A DNA stretch of 64,000 nt from Couchioplanes caeruleus (GCF_023499255.1 NZ_CP092183.1:3034501-3098500), one strand, 5' to 3'; positions 1-9,315 are shown, numbered from the stretch's first letter. The notes: generated from the sequence alone by a model not told the origin. A program made the numbers and translations.

Positions 1-180
1 GGTGCGCGCACGAAGCCGGTCAACTTGCAATGGCGGGATGATCTGTCACCTGTCACCCGCGTCGGTTCTGTCAGGAAGCCGACACCGCGTTCAGTGACCA
101 TGACCGATACGCCGGGTTGTGCCGCGCGCGGATCTTGCACCAGGATGTCCGGCATGGGGGGTCTGGAATACCGGCGAGGG

Positions 181-1098
181 ATGCACGAGCTCGGCCGAGG
201 CGCGTGGGCATATCTGCGTCCACCGGGTACATGGGGGTGGAGCAATTGCGGGTTGCTCGTCTCGGGTGGTGACGCGTTGCTCGTCGATACGCAGTTCGAC
301 CTGCCGCTGACCCGTGAGCTGCTGACCGCTGTGGCTGAGGTGGCACCCGGCGTGGAGATTCGCACGGTGGTAACGACTCACGCGAACGGGGATCACTGCT
401 GGGGGAACCAGCTGCTTCCGCGGGTGGAGGTTGTCGGCTCGTCAGCCTGCGGCCACGGCATGGCGCATGAGGTTCAGCCGGCCGAGTTGGCGGCGCTGAG
501 CGGCTCTCGGTCCCCGGACTCGCCGCTGGGGGACTACATGCGGCGGCACTTCGGTGCGTTCGACTTCGAGGGTATCGAGGTGACTCCTCCGACCCGCACG
601 TTCAACGGCCGCCTGGATCTTCAGGTCGGCGACCGCCTGGTTCAGCTGAGCGAGGTCGGCCCGGCCCACACCGACGGCGACGTGATCGTTCACGTGCCGG
701 ACGCGGGGGTCGTGTTCGCCGGCGACATCTTGTTTATGGGCGGGCATCCGATCATGTGGACCGGTCCGGTACGGAACTGGATCACCGCCTGCGACCAGAT
801 CGCCGCTAGCGGCGCCGAACACATCGTGCCGGGGCACGGGCCTGTCACGGACCTGGCCGGCGTGGCCGTGTTCCGCGGCTACCTCGAGTGGGTGGCTGAC
901 TGGGCGCAGAAGGCGTACGCGGCTGGCTTGCCCTACTGGGAGGCTGGCGATCCGGACAGGGTGCCTGCGGCGTATGCGGGCTGGGGCAATCCGGAACGGC
1001 TGGTGATCACCATGGCTGCGGCATATCGGGAGCTGGGTGACGAGCCGCACGAGTTGATGGACATTCTGGCTAGGGTCGCTGACGCCGAACCACGGTAG
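181..1098 (+). CDS. MBL-fold metallo-hydrolase
   Basis: Metallo-beta-lactamase-fold hydrolase, probably cytoplasmic, substrate unknown. From the Met at 181 the metal motif THANGDH lies at residues 66-72. It is followed by GPAHTDGD (third metal His), FAGDILF (bridging Asp) and PGHGP (last His). The second His of the usual HxHxDH is Asn here, a variant that may alter the metal site. The frame is open from 25, but family-like sequence begins at MHELGRG; starts at 145 or 154 are possible and no ribosome-binding site decides. The stop abuts the convergent XRE gene. Confidence 0.8.
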   Translation: MHELGRGAWAYLRPPGTWGWSNCGLLVSGGDALLVDTQFDLPLTRELLTAVAEVAPGVEIRTVVTTHANGDHCWGNQLLPRVEVVGSSACGHGMAHEVQPAELAALSGSRSPDSPLGDYMRRHFGAFDFEGIEVTPPTRTFNGRLDLQVGDRLVQLSEVGPAHTDGDVIVHVPDAGVVFAGDILFMGGHPIMWTGPVRNWITACDQIAASGAEHIVPGHGPVTDLAGVAVFRGYLEWVADWAQKAYAAGLPYWEAGDPDRVPAAYAGWGNPERLVITMAAAYRELGDEPHELMDILARVADAEPR

Positions 1099-1962
1099 TT
1101 ACTGCGGTTTGCTTACCTCATCGCGTTCGATGGGCACGAGCATCATCATCCGGCTCGCCTGTGCGCGCATCGGAGCGAATGCGATCAGCTCTATCGGCTG
1201 TAGCCGCTTGTGCAGGGGTAGGTGAAGGTAGCGGTGGTCGCCGTCGGGGTGGGGGTAGGTGATGGGGTGTTCCTGGAAGCGGCGGGCGTCTTTGTTGACG
1301 TCGAGGATCTCTTCGATCAGGGCCGCGAGGCGCTTGTTCTCCGGCTGGCGTGCGTGGGCGAACTGCATCTGGGCAAACATCTGTGGTCCCCAGTCGGTGT
1401 CCCACCTGTGCAGCTGAGTACGGGCCTCGGGGAAGGTGAAGACCCAGCGCATGATGTTGTTCTCGTGGCCCTCCACCCAGGGGAACCATTTGCTCATGTG
1501 CTCGTTGTGGGCGATCAGGTCCCAGGCTTCGTCGTTGACGTAGGCCGGCCAGGGTTGCGCGTCGACGATGCGTTGGATCGTCGGGGTGGAGCGCATGCGG
1601 GACTGGTGGACCGTGATGGTGAGTGCGTGCCCGGTGGCGAGGAAGAACAGCATGCTCTTCTCGGCCTCGTTCAGGCGCAGCGTGTAGGCGACGCGGGTGA
1701 GGAAGTCATCGGAGTAGTTCTGCAGTACCCCGCGTTCGAGCGCGCTGTAATAGCCGACGCTGTAGCTGGTCAGCGCCGCGACGGTCTCTTTGCTGACGCG
1801 CCGGTGGCGGCGTGTGCGGGGCCGTTGGGCGTGCAGGCCAGGGATCTCGTCGGGGTTGAGGCGTAGCCTCCAGGCTTTGACGTGGCGTGCGAGGTCATCG
1901 CTGAGTTCCGGCGGGGTTTGGCGGGCGGTGGTCGCGTCGGGCGGGGGCTGATGAGCGGTCAT
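1099..1962 (-). CDS. XRE regulator with MmyB-like ligand-binding domain
   Basis: Transcription regulator of 287 aa. The N-terminal part (about residues 25-105) is a Cro/CI-type helix-turn-helix with the typical GYYSALERG recognition region. The C-terminal part (about 110-275) matches the MmyB-like PAS-like sensing domain, with the PWPAYVND, WDLIAHN and MRWVFTFPEAR signatures. Such regulators often control a neighbouring short-chain dehydrogenase; here a FabG-like gene starts 335 bp away on the opposite strand, so control of that gene is a reasonable inference. The ligand is unknown. Confidence 0.85.
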   Translation of the reverse strand: MTAHQPPPDATTARQTPPELSDDLARHVKAWRLRLNPDEIPGLHAQRPRTRRHRRVSKETVAALTSYSVGYYSALERGVLQNYSDDFLTRVAYTLRLNEAEKSMLFFLATGHALTITVHQSRMRSTPTIQRIVDAQPWPAYVNDEAWDLIAHNEHMSKWFPWVEGHENNIMRWVFTFPEARTQLHRWDTDWGPQMFAQMQFAHARQPENKRLAALIEEILDVNKDARRFQEHPITYPHPDGDHRYLHLPLHKRLQPIELIAFAPMRAQASRMMMLVPIERDEVSKPQ

Positions 1963-2297
1963 CGCGCTTCCTCGGGCGTGGTCGCCGTGGTCCCAGGTCG
2001 TGAATGTCCTTCATGGAAACGTCGAACCTAGCAGCGATGATCTATCGGTAAAGACCCCTTTCTGAGGATGATCACGGTGTCGGTTGGCTGTCGGTGACGA
2101 CGGAGCGCCTCACTGCGTGACGAGCAGTCACTCACAATTCCGGCAGTGTCATTGTGGGAATCGCACTGTGTAGGCAAAGCCCGCCGCAGGGTGCACGATA
2201 TTGGCTTCATCATGGCGTGGGGGGCGTCCTGGATGGCCAGGGACACTGTGACCAGCGGTTCCAGGGTTCGGCTGCCGCGCTGGGCGGAAGGGAACCT
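1963..2297. other. Intergenic region between divergent XRE regulator and FabG-like gene
   Basis: About 335 bp without a supported gene. It should hold the divergent promoters of the MmyB-type regulator and the reductase. A short inverted repeat, GTGAC-N5-GTCAC, lies near 2117-2131 and could be an operator, but this is weak. No terminator or structured RNA is apparent. Confidence 0.4.
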
Positions 2298-3002
2298 ATG
2301 AGTCGAACAGCTCTTGTCATCGGGGGCGCACGAGGCATCGGCCTTGCTACGGCGCGCGAGTTGGCCAAGGACGGGCACCGTGTTGGTGTCACTTTCCGTG
2401 ACTCTCCAGCGCCGTCTGACATCTTCGCCGTTCAGTGTGACGTGCGTAACACAGCAGCTGTGGATGCGGCCTTCGGTCAGGTTGAACGCGAACTGGGTGC
2501 CGTCGAGATCGTCGTGTTCGCCGCCGGTATCACTCGCGACCAGTTGCTGATGCGTATGGACGAGGACGCTTTCACCGATGTCGTGGACACCAACTTGGCC
2601 GGCGCGTTCCGGGTGGCCAAGCGCGCCAGCCGGGCGATGCTGCGGGCCAAATGGGGCCGGCTGATCTTCATCTCGTCAGCGGTGGCGCTTCGCGGAGAGC
2701 GCGGTCAGGCCAACTACGCCGCCTCCAAGGCAGGTCTGGTCGGACTCGCTCGATCACTGACACGCGAGCTGGGAAGCCGCAACATCACGGCCAACGTGGT
2801 GGCTCCTGGCTATACCGAAACGGCGATGACCGCGTCGTTGACCGACGAGCAACGCGAGCACATGCGCTCGCAGATCCCCTTGGGTCGAGCTGCCCGGCCG
2901 GAAGAGATCGCCTCCGCGGTGTCCTACCTGGCCAGTGACAGAGCCGCGTACGTCTCGGGTGCCGTGCTTCCTGTGGACGGAGGTGCCGGCATGGGTCACT
3001 GA
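2298..3002 (+). CDS. Short-chain dehydrogenase, FabG-like 3-oxoacyl reductase
   Basis: NAD(P)-dependent SDR of 234 aa. The cofactor motif GGARGIG is at residues 9-15, the conserved Asn in DTNLAG near 99, the catalytic Ser at 126/127 and YAASK at 140-144. The C-terminal VSGAVLPVDGG is typical of FabG. The start is ATG 2298, preceded by GGAAGGGAAC; the frame is open further upstream but without SDR sequence. It may act on an acyl-carrier-bound or free 3-keto substrate. The adjacent MmyB-type regulator suggests single-gene control rather than membership of a core fatty-acid operon. Confidence 0.88.
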   Translation: MSRTALVIGGARGIGLATARELAKDGHRVGVTFRDSPAPSDIFAVQCDVRNTAAVDAAFGQVERELGAVEIVVFAAGITRDQLLMRMDEDAFTDVVDTNLAGAFRVAKRASRAMLRAKWGRLIFISSAVALRGERGQANYAASKAGLVGLARSLTRELGSRNITANVVAPGYTETAMTASLTDEQREHMRSQIPLGRAARPEEIASAVSYLASDRAAYVSGAVLPVDGGAGMGH

Positions 3003-3047
3003 GCCATCCGCGGCCACCAGCCGCAGTACGCGACAACGAACATCACC

Positions 3048-3461
3048 ATGGGGGACGATGTGTTAGGCACCTGCGACAGACCGGCGATCATGTACGCCGA
3101 CAGTGCGGTATCGAGTTCAGTCGGTTCCGCTCCGGAGCCAGAAAGGGAAGGAGACGAAGCAGGAATGGCCCCGGCCGACGCGGCCGACAACGACTCAGAG
3201 GAATCATTCACCTACGGCCGCAGGCTGCGCCGAGCTCGACTGGCCAAGCAGTGGTCTCAACTGCAGCTGGCATATCGTATACGCGACGTCGGTGCTGAAC
3301 ATCGTGGTGCCGCGACGCTGCACTCCCTGCTGATCATGATCAGCAAGTGGGAGAACGATCGCAAACACCCGAACCAGTACAGCTTGCATCTGATCGCCGC
3401 GGCGCTCGAGATCGACGTTGCCAGCCTGGGACTGCCTGTCGATCAGGATTTCGTGTTCTAG
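3048..3461 (+). CDS. XRE-family helix-turn-helix protein
   Basis: Small DNA-binding protein of 137 aa, or about 98 aa if translation begins at the ATG at 3165. A Cro/CI helix-turn-helix spans roughly residues 57-125 (RLRRARLAKQWSQ, then ISKWENDRKHPN). The helix-turn-helix carries an unusual insertion between helices 2 and 3 (RIRDVGAEHRGAATLHS). The region before residue 40 is low-complexity and poorly supported. There is no ligand-binding domain. It lies 45 bp after the reductase and could be co-transcribed with it; its target is unknown. Confidence 0.7.
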   Translation: MGDDVLGTCDRPAIMYADSAVSSSVGSAPEPEREGDEAGMAPADAADNDSEESFTYGRRLRRARLAKQWSQLQLAYRIRDVGAEHRGAATLHSLLIMISKWENDRKHPNQYSLHLIAAALEIDVASLGLPVDQDFVF

Positions 3462-3518
3462 CCGAGCGCACGCAAGAGCGACGCGGCGCGCGGTCATCCG
3501 GTCAGCGGGCGACGGCTG

Positions 3519-4208
3519 TCAGCCGTGGGTCTCGCCAGAACCTTCCTGGCTGACGCCACTGAAAACGCCCAATGCCCAGACCAGCACGCTGGCGTAGGTG
3601 TGCAACGCATCCGGAAACGCCACGAGCCGACTTTCGCCACCGTCGTTGCCCGCAGCGACGGTGGCGATGTCGTCGTACGACGCCGACGGTGTGCCCTGCA
3701 TCTGGTTGGTGATCAAATCCAGCAAATGCTGGCGGGTCTGCGTCACCATGGCGTTCTGCTCCGCTACGACCCGCGACTCCGCGACGTCTTCAGCGAAACG
3801 GATGTCTGGCAGATACAACGCGGCTGCGGTGATGACATCCGACGGGCTGATGCGTTCCGAACCCGGCAGAGGAGCTGGTTCGTCGGCTGCTACTGCGGCC
3901 GCGACCTGTGACGCATACACAGCATAGGCCGTGCTGGCCCGTGCGAGAACAATGATCGCCTGCTCGAAATGCTGATCGGCCAGGACCTGAAGATCGCCGG
4001 TGACCTGACACATCAGCGGACCCGATCCAAGGCTCGTCCGCTGGGTCTCCAACGCGGATTCGACCTGCAGGGTGAAGGTCAGCGCCTGATGGAGGTGGAC
4101 AGCGGCCTGGTTGCATGCCGTGCCCATCTCCAGCAGCGAAGCGCGCACGTCCGCCGGTAGCCGTAGGCCCATTTCGGGCTGTAACAGCTGGTGCGTCGTC
4201 GGCGCCAT
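3519..4208 (-). CDS. Hypothetical protein, helical
   Basis: Protein of 229 aa that I do not recognise. The start is ATG 4208 because GAGGGGGGAC sits just upstream; the frame runs further to 4253 without such a site. The sequence is rich in Ala, Gln and Leu with long predicted helices (VHLHQALTFTLQVES, QAIIVLARASTAYAVYASQVAAAVAADE) and no signal peptide, metal motif or DNA-binding motif. The C-terminal part is moderately hydrophobic (TYASVLVWALGVF). It is transcribed away from the S53 operon. Confidence 0.65.
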   Translation of the reverse strand: MAPTTHQLLQPEMGLRLPADVRASLLEMGTACNQAAVHLHQALTFTLQVESALETQRTSLGSGPLMCQVTGDLQVLADQHFEQAIIVLARASTAYAVYASQVAAAVAADEPAPLPGSERISPSDVITAAALYLPDIRFAEDVAESRVVAEQNAMVTQTRQHLLDLITNQMQGTPSASYDDIATVAAGNDGGESRLVAFPDALHTYASVLVWALGVFSGVSQEGSGETHG

Positions 4209-4678
4209 CTGTGGCCGTCCCCCCTCGTCCGGAATCCGCGAGCGCGCATCCACAGCAGACTCGCAGAGTATTGCAAGGTACTTATCGGGCTGCGTAGCTC
4301 CGCGTCAAGAAGACCAAGGTGTCAGCCAGAAGGACAGCCCCGGACAGCCCCGGTTAGCTACCCCGAACGCACGATGTCGCCCAGGGTCGAACTCGTGGCA
4401 AACGTTCGACCGACTGTAGTCGTGAACCTCTCCGGAATCAGCGCACCCCCCGGCCCTTGTGGGCGCTCGCACTCGCCTCAATGCGCCGAGCCGGCGTCAA
4501 TGCGGGGCGTCTCAGCGCTGGCCACCCTGCCGCGACGCCACCGCGCCGTCGTCGCGCGTCGCCTGCTCATCGTGGCGTGCCGTCGCGCGGAAGCCCGCAA
4601 CCCCTCATCTACGGGCTGACTGCCCAGACCGAGTCCACTCGGCCCCTTCTGTCCTTTTCGAGAAAGGCCCTGCTGACC
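4209..4678. other. Intergenic region upstream of the pseudoenzyme operon
   Basis: About 470 bp between divergent genes. An open plus-strand frame joins the S53 gene from 4457, but the real signal peptide begins at 4679 and nothing protein-like precedes it. The region presumably holds the operon promoter. No convincing operator, hairpin or small gene is seen. Confidence 0.4.
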
Positions 4679-6655
4679 ATGCGCCTGCGCCACCTCCTGG
4701 CCTGCTTGCTGGCCGCCGCCCCCATCCTCGCGGCCGCCTCGGCTCCGGCCGCCGCCTCACCACCGCGCCCCGACGCCTCCACCGCGACGGCCGACTCGGC
4801 ACATGTTGCCGTCACGATCAGCCTGCGTAGCCCGCACGAGCAGCAGCTGCGCTCGTACGCGACCGCCGTGTCCACGCCCGGCAACAGCAGGTACCGGCAC
4901 TACCTCACAGTGACCCAGATGCGGCAACGCTTCGGTGCCCAGCCCACCACCGTCACCCGCGTGTCCACCTGGGCCCGCGAGGCCGGCTTCCGGGTCGGCG
5001 CGCTGGACGCCACCGGAAGCCGGCTTCTGCTGACCGGCACCGCGGGCATGGTCAGAACCGCGCTCGGCGCCACCCTGTACGACACCGTGCAGGACGGCAT
5101 CAGGGTGCGGGTCGCCACCGCCGTCCGCCTGCCGGCGCGTATTGCCGCCGATGTTGCGGCCGTCACCGGCTTGACCGAGCAGCCAGCCCAGCCGATGAGC
5201 TTGCGTCCCGCGACCGCATTGAACAGCAGCCGAGGAAGTTGCCTGTCGGCCCCGACAGCGGCTGTGGCCGAGGCGTCCTGCCTGGCGCGTCCCGCCGTCG
5301 AACAGCAGACCGCGGCGGGGCGCCGGCTGCTCGTGAACGTCGCCGGAACCTCCGTCGGCGCGGTCGGCGGCAGCACCGACGGGTGGCGGTTGCCGCCGGT
5401 GCGACCGGTGCAGTCCCCGGGTCTGTGCGCGACGTCCTGGGCGAGCCCGGACACCGCGCCGGTGCAGGGCCGCGCGACGGGGTCCGTGTCGATGCCGTTG
5501 TGCGGGTACACCGGCCCTCAGCTGCGAGCCCTGTACGGCCTGAGCGCCAGAGACGACGGGGCTGGTCAGACCATCGTGATTGTCGGCGCCTACAACCAGA
5601 GCTCCACCCTGCACGATGCCAATACCACCTTCGCGGTCAATGGCGTCGCCGCGCTGCCCGCCGGCCGCTACCAGGTCAAGGCCTACCCGTCCGCCGGGGC
5701 GCGGGCCCGAGGATGCGACACCGCAGCTTGGGGTCAGCAGCAAGCCACCGCCGTGCAGACCGCCCACACCCTGGCCCCGGCCGCGACGATCGTGTACGCC
5801 GTGGCCGCTGACTGCACCCGGCTCACCGACACCCTCGCGCAGGTCGTCACCGACCCGCAGCTGCGCGGCAGCGTGGTGTCGAACTCGTGGGGATACCCGG
5901 CCGAGGCCTTGAGCAACGACGAACTGGCCGCCACCGACGCCATCCTCGCCCGCGCCGCCGTCCTCGGTACCGGCACCTACAGCGCGTCCGGGCTGTACGG
6001 CACCGCATCGCGCAGTGGCATGCTGCTCCCGGACCGGTCCTACCCGGCGTCGTCGCCGTGGACGACTGCGGTCGGCGGCACCACCAGCGCAGTCGGTCCC
6101 GGTAACACGGTGCTGTGGCAGACCGGGTGGGCCGGCTCCGGCGTCGCCCTCAACAGCGGCCCGTCGGCCGCGGAAGCCGAGCCCGACATCGCCGCCGCCG
6201 GAGGGGGCAGCAGCGTCCGGGAACCACGGCCAGCGTGGCAACCCGCCACCACCGCGACGCGGCAAGTGCCTGATCTGGCAGCACTCGCCGACCCGCACAC
6301 CGGCCTGCTCGTCGGCACCACCGACGACGGCCGCTACGGCGCCGGGCCGGTCGGTGGAACTGGGCTGGCGACCCCGATCGTCGCGTCTCTTGCAGCGCTG
6401 GCCCAGGCCCACGGCGGCCACTCGTCGGGCCTCATCGCGCCGGCATTGTGGGCCCGGTCGTCGCAGGAGTCCGCGCTCACCGACATCACGCACGTCGACG
6501 CCGCCGTATGGACACCACAGCTGCCCGGCACGGCGCCCTCCCCGCACGGCTATCTAGTCCGCGTCGACGCGGCCGACCCGCACACCGGCCCCGGCTGGGA
6601 TCCGGTCACTGGTCTCGGCACGCCCGGGCGCGCCTTCCTGGCTCATGTCGGCTGA
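4679..6655 (+). CDS. S53 (sedolisin/kumamolisin) peptidase homologue, catalytically degenerate
   Basis: Secreted protein of 658 aa: signal peptide (residues 1-30), an S53 pro-domain (about 40-190) and a sedolisin-type domain (about 270-655). The family uses a Glu-Asp-Ser triad plus an oxyanion Asp. Aligning by eye, the GE-x-x-LD helix reads GQQQATAVQ (352-360), giving Gln for Glu (354) and Ala for Asp (358). The SSGD loop reads SASGLYG (435-441), with Leu for Asp. The GGTS motif reads GGTGLATP, with Gly562 for the nucleophile Ser. All four positions are lost while the fold signatures persist, so this is probably a binding or scaffold protein. It is the first gene of a five-gene operon; GAAAGG precedes the ATG. 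Confidence 0.85.
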   Translation: MRLRHLLACLLAAAPILAAASAPAAASPPRPDASTATADSAHVAVTISLRSPHEQQLRSYATAVSTPGNSRYRHYLTVTQMRQRFGAQPTTVTRVSTWAREAGFRVGALDATGSRLLLTGTAGMVRTALGATLYDTVQDGIRVRVATAVRLPARIAADVAAVTGLTEQPAQPMSLRPATALNSSRGSCLSAPTAAVAEASCLARPAVEQQTAAGRRLLVNVAGTSVGAVGGSTDGWRLPPVRPVQSPGLCATSWASPDTAPVQGRATGSVSMPLCGYTGPQLRALYGLSARDDGAGQTIVIVGAYNQSSTLHDANTTFAVNGVAALPAGRYQVKAYPSAGARARGCDTAAWGQQQATAVQTAHTLAPAATIVYAVAADCTRLTDTLAQVVTDPQLRGSVVSNSWGYPAEALSNDELAATDAILARAAVLGTGTYSASGLYGTASRSGMLLPDRSYPASSPWTTAVGGTTSAVGPGNTVLWQTGWAGSGVALNSGPSAAEAEPDIAAAGGGSSVREPRPAWQPATTATRQVPDLAALADPHTGLLVGTTDDGRYGAGPVGGTGLATPIVASLAALAQAHGGHSSGLIAPALWARSSQESALTDITHVDAAVWTPQLPGTAPSPHGYLVRVDAADPHTGPGWDPVTGLGTPGRAFLAHVG

Positions 6656-7439
6656 CCCGCGCCGCCCGGCGTTCCAGACCACATTCAACGAGAAGCAGGC
6701 GCGGCTGCGGACCCTGCTGGCCGCCACCGCCAGTCGCGAACCGTCCCTGCGTCAACTCCGAAGCCGCGCGCTTCGTACACAGTTCCCGCGTGTGTCGGCA
6801 GCGACGATGCAGGATCTCGTCGAGGTCACGGCGCAGACGGAGCTGACCGGTGCGCCGCGCGACGAGCATCAGGACCAACCCGGCACCGGTCAGGTCGTTG
6901 TGCCCCGTATCCCGCTCGCGATCTTCGACGCCGTCGGGGGAAGCCCCTTCGCGCGCATCCGGCCGGTATGGGCTGGTAGCGAGGCATGGCTGCCGGTCAT
7001 CGAATGGCAACCAGGCTGGGTACGGGTGCTGCTCCCGACGCAGCCGGACGGGGCCACGGGCTGGCTCGACGCCCGCAGAATCACCATCGCTCGCAGCCGC
7101 TACCGCATCCACCTGGCGCTGCGCACCGGCGTGCTCAGCCTGCTGCGCGGTGATCAACGCGTGGGCGCCTGGTCGGCTCACCTGCATGCCGAGCACGACG
7201 CCGTCCCAGTCGGGCGGAGCTTCGTTTTGACGAGTGTGCGTCGCGGTCCGGCAACGCCCCCGATGCTGTTGCGTCTGGCCGTGCACCCGCACGGCCGTGA
7301 CGCGGGCCTGCTGACGGTTCATCCCCGATCAGGACCTGATGGCGCGGCTGCTGGCGGTGGGATCGGCGTTTCTGACGAGGCGATGGCCGCCCTGCACGTG
7401 GTGTCACCGGGCTGCGTCGTGCACCTCGAGGCGTGCTGA
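6645..7439 (+). CDS. L,D-transpeptidase (YkuD)-like protein lacking the catalytic Cys
   Basis: Protein of 264 aa whose start overlaps the S53 stop by 11 nt, implying translational coupling. Residues 1-140 are unassigned, apart from a likely SH3-like stretch (GSEAWLPVIEWQPGWVRVLLP). Residues 145-263 resemble a YkuD domain: YRIHLALRTGVLSLLRGDQ, then VGRSFVLTSV, then VHPRSG in place of IHGT, and GGGIGVSDEAMAAL where active enzymes have SHGCIRVSNDAIARL. The catalytic His and Cys would be Gly237 and Gly239. No signal peptide is visible. The domain call rests on pattern alone and is less certain than for the neighbours. Confidence 0.6.
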   Translation: MSADPRRPAFQTTFNEKQARLRTLLAATASREPSLRQLRSRALRTQFPRVSAATMQDLVEVTAQTELTGAPRDEHQDQPGTGQVVVPRIPLAIFDAVGGSPFARIRPVWAGSEAWLPVIEWQPGWVRVLLPTQPDGATGWLDARRITIARSRYRIHLALRTGVLSLLRGDQRVGAWSAHLHAEHDAVPVGRSFVLTSVRRGPATPPMLLRLAVHPHGRDAGLLTVHPRSGPDGAAAGGGIGVSDEAMAALHVVSPGCVVHLEAC

Positions 7440-7498
7440 ACGACCACCTTCTCGCAGCCGCTGCTGCATCCGATCACCACTTTCATGGGGGACACAGC

Positions 7499-9277
7499 AT
7501 GGCAATCACTGGGTGGGTCCATCCCACACGAGACCTGCGCGACGAGCGGCCCGCCGTCAACGCGATGACCGTCGCACTCACGGCCGGGGTTGTACGCCGC
7601 GACGTCGTCCGACTTTCTCGTCGCGCCGCGTTCGCGCACCTCGGGTTGACCGGCGGCTACGCCGACTGGCGGCATCCCGAACGCCCCGATCCGGACCTCG
7701 CTCTAGTCATCGACGGGCAGTTGACCAACCGCGCTCATCTCGACGAGCAGCTGTACGGCGGACCGCGGCCGTTGTCGGGTGACGCCGAGGTGCTCCTGCA
7801 CGCCTACCGGGCGTGGGGCGCCGGCCTGGTCGACCGGGTTGACGGCGTGTACGCCATCGCCATCTGGGACAACCTCGCCCGGCAGCTGCTGCTCATCCGT
7901 GACCCGCTCGGTGCCCGCACCTTGTTTTTCTCGCTGGTCGACGACGGGATGGTGTTCGCGACCCGGGCCACCGCGCTGCTGGCCCATCCGGGGGTCAAAC
8001 CGGTCGTCGACGCCGACGGCCTCAACGAGCTGCTCACCCTCGGCCCGGTGCGCACCCCCGGCCACGGCGTGCTCAACGGGGTGGCCGAGGTGCAGGCCGC
8101 CGAACTCATCCAGGCGGCCCCGGGCGGGCTACGCCGGCGCCGCTACTGGTACCTCGAGGCCGACGACCCCCGCCACGACGCCGACACCGCCGTGCAGGTC
8201 GTGCGTCGCGCGCTGGCCGAGACCACGGCGGCTCACCGCACGCGGCCGGCGGGAGCGGTGCTGCTGTCCGGGGGCGTCGCGTCGGCTGCCGCGGCTGCCT
8301 ACGCCGCCGGGACCCGCGGGCACCGGCCCGCCGCCTGGACCTTCGCCCTGACCAGCCCCGACGCGCTCCCCGCAGACGCCGGCGCGGATGTGGACGTAGC
8401 TGGACGCACCGCCGAGCACCTGCGCCTGCGGCACACCGTGCTCACCATCGGATCGGACACCCTGCTCGGCACCGCACATGCCGCGCGTGAGGCCCTCGAC
8501 TTTCCTGGGGAGGCCGGCGTGGATGCCGTTCTGCTCGCGGGGCTGCGGCGGATCGCGGCCGCGGGCAGCACCAGCGTCGTGACCGGTGAGGGCGCCGATG
8601 CGGTCTTCGGCGGCTACCGGTGGCTGCACGATCCGCTGACCCTGGCCACCGACGACTTCCCCTGGCCCGGCGTCGGAGACCCGGCAGATCTGCTGAACGC
8701 CGATACCCGCCGCCATCTCATGCCCGGGGTGTATCGACGGCACCGCTACGAAGAAGCCATCCTCGGCGTGCCGCATCTGACCGGCGCTGACGCACTCGGG
8801 CGACGCCGCCGCGCGATGGCGTATCTGACCCTTACCCGGTATGTGCCGCATTTGCTGTCCCGCCTCAGCCAGCTCGCCGACACAGCCGGGGTCACCCTGC
8901 ACACGCCGTTCGCCGACTGGCTGCTCGCGGCCTACCTGTTCAACACGCCGACGGGCCTGCGTCACCTGCTCGGTATCCCGAACGGGCTGCTGCGCCACGC
9001 CGTCGCCGGCCTGCTGCCGGCCGAGACCACGTGGCTTCAGCCACGCCCGTTCCCCAGCGCCGACCTGCTCGCCGAATGGCGGCACTCCCGTACGGATCAG
9101 CTGCGCGACGTCCTTGACGACTCTGATGCACCGCTGCGTTCGCTGCTGGACCGACACCGCGTCATCGACCTGCTCACCCGGCCCGCCGATCCGCTCAGCG
9201 ACCGCGTCGCGGCCACCGTCGCCTACCTCGTCGACGTCAACGCCTGGTTGCAGCGCCACCACATCTCGCTCACCTGA
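7499..9277 (+). CDS. Asparagine synthetase (AsnB)-like protein with both active sites altered
   Basis: Protein of 592 aa with the AsnB two-domain layout: glutaminase-like (1-215) and ATP-pyrophosphatase-like (225-590). Functional AsnB begins MCGI with the Cys as nucleophile; here it begins MAITG, so the glutaminase Cys is missing, and RGPD is replaced by TAGVV. The synthetase P-loop SGGxDS reads SGGVAS (257-262), losing the Asp. GEGADAVFGGY and IRDPLGAR are retained. It is likely not a normal amidotransferase; it may be a pseudoenzyme or catalyse another adenylation-independent step. ATG 7499 follows GGGGACA; a GTG at 7433 is in frame but less likely. Confidence 0.85.
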   Translation: MAITGWVHPTRDLRDERPAVNAMTVALTAGVVRRDVVRLSRRAAFAHLGLTGGYADWRHPERPDPDLALVIDGQLTNRAHLDEQLYGGPRPLSGDAEVLLHAYRAWGAGLVDRVDGVYAIAIWDNLARQLLLIRDPLGARTLFFSLVDDGMVFATRATALLAHPGVKPVVDADGLNELLTLGPVRTPGHGVLNGVAEVQAAELIQAAPGGLRRRRYWYLEADDPRHDADTAVQVVRRALAETTAAHRTRPAGAVLLSGGVASAAAAAYAAGTRGHRPAAWTFALTSPDALPADAGADVDVAGRTAEHLRLRHTVLTIGSDTLLGTAHAAREALDFPGEAGVDAVLLAGLRRIAAAGSTSVVTGEGADAVFGGYRWLHDPLTLATDDFPWPGVGDPADLLNADTRRHLMPGVYRRHRYEEAILGVPHLTGADALGRRRRAMAYLTLTRYVPHLLSRLSQLADTAGVTLHTPFADWLLAAYLFNTPTGLRHLLGIPNGLLRHAVAGLLPAETTWLQPRPFPSADLLAEWRHSRTDQLRDVLDDSDAPLRSLLDRHRVIDLLTRPADPLSDRVAATVAYLVDVNAWLQRHHISLT

Positions 9278-9315
9278 GCACCACCCACCCCCGATCACTC
9301 CCGCAGGAGCATGCG

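Noticed and set aside
4757..6547. Long minus-strand frame (596 codons) opposite the S53 gene.
   Set aside because: Gly/Arg-rich shadow caused by high-GC codon bias on the plus strand; no protein-family features.
8129..9298. Long minus-strand frame opposite the AsnB-like gene.
   Set aside because: Antisense shadow with low-complexity Gly/Val/Arg composition.
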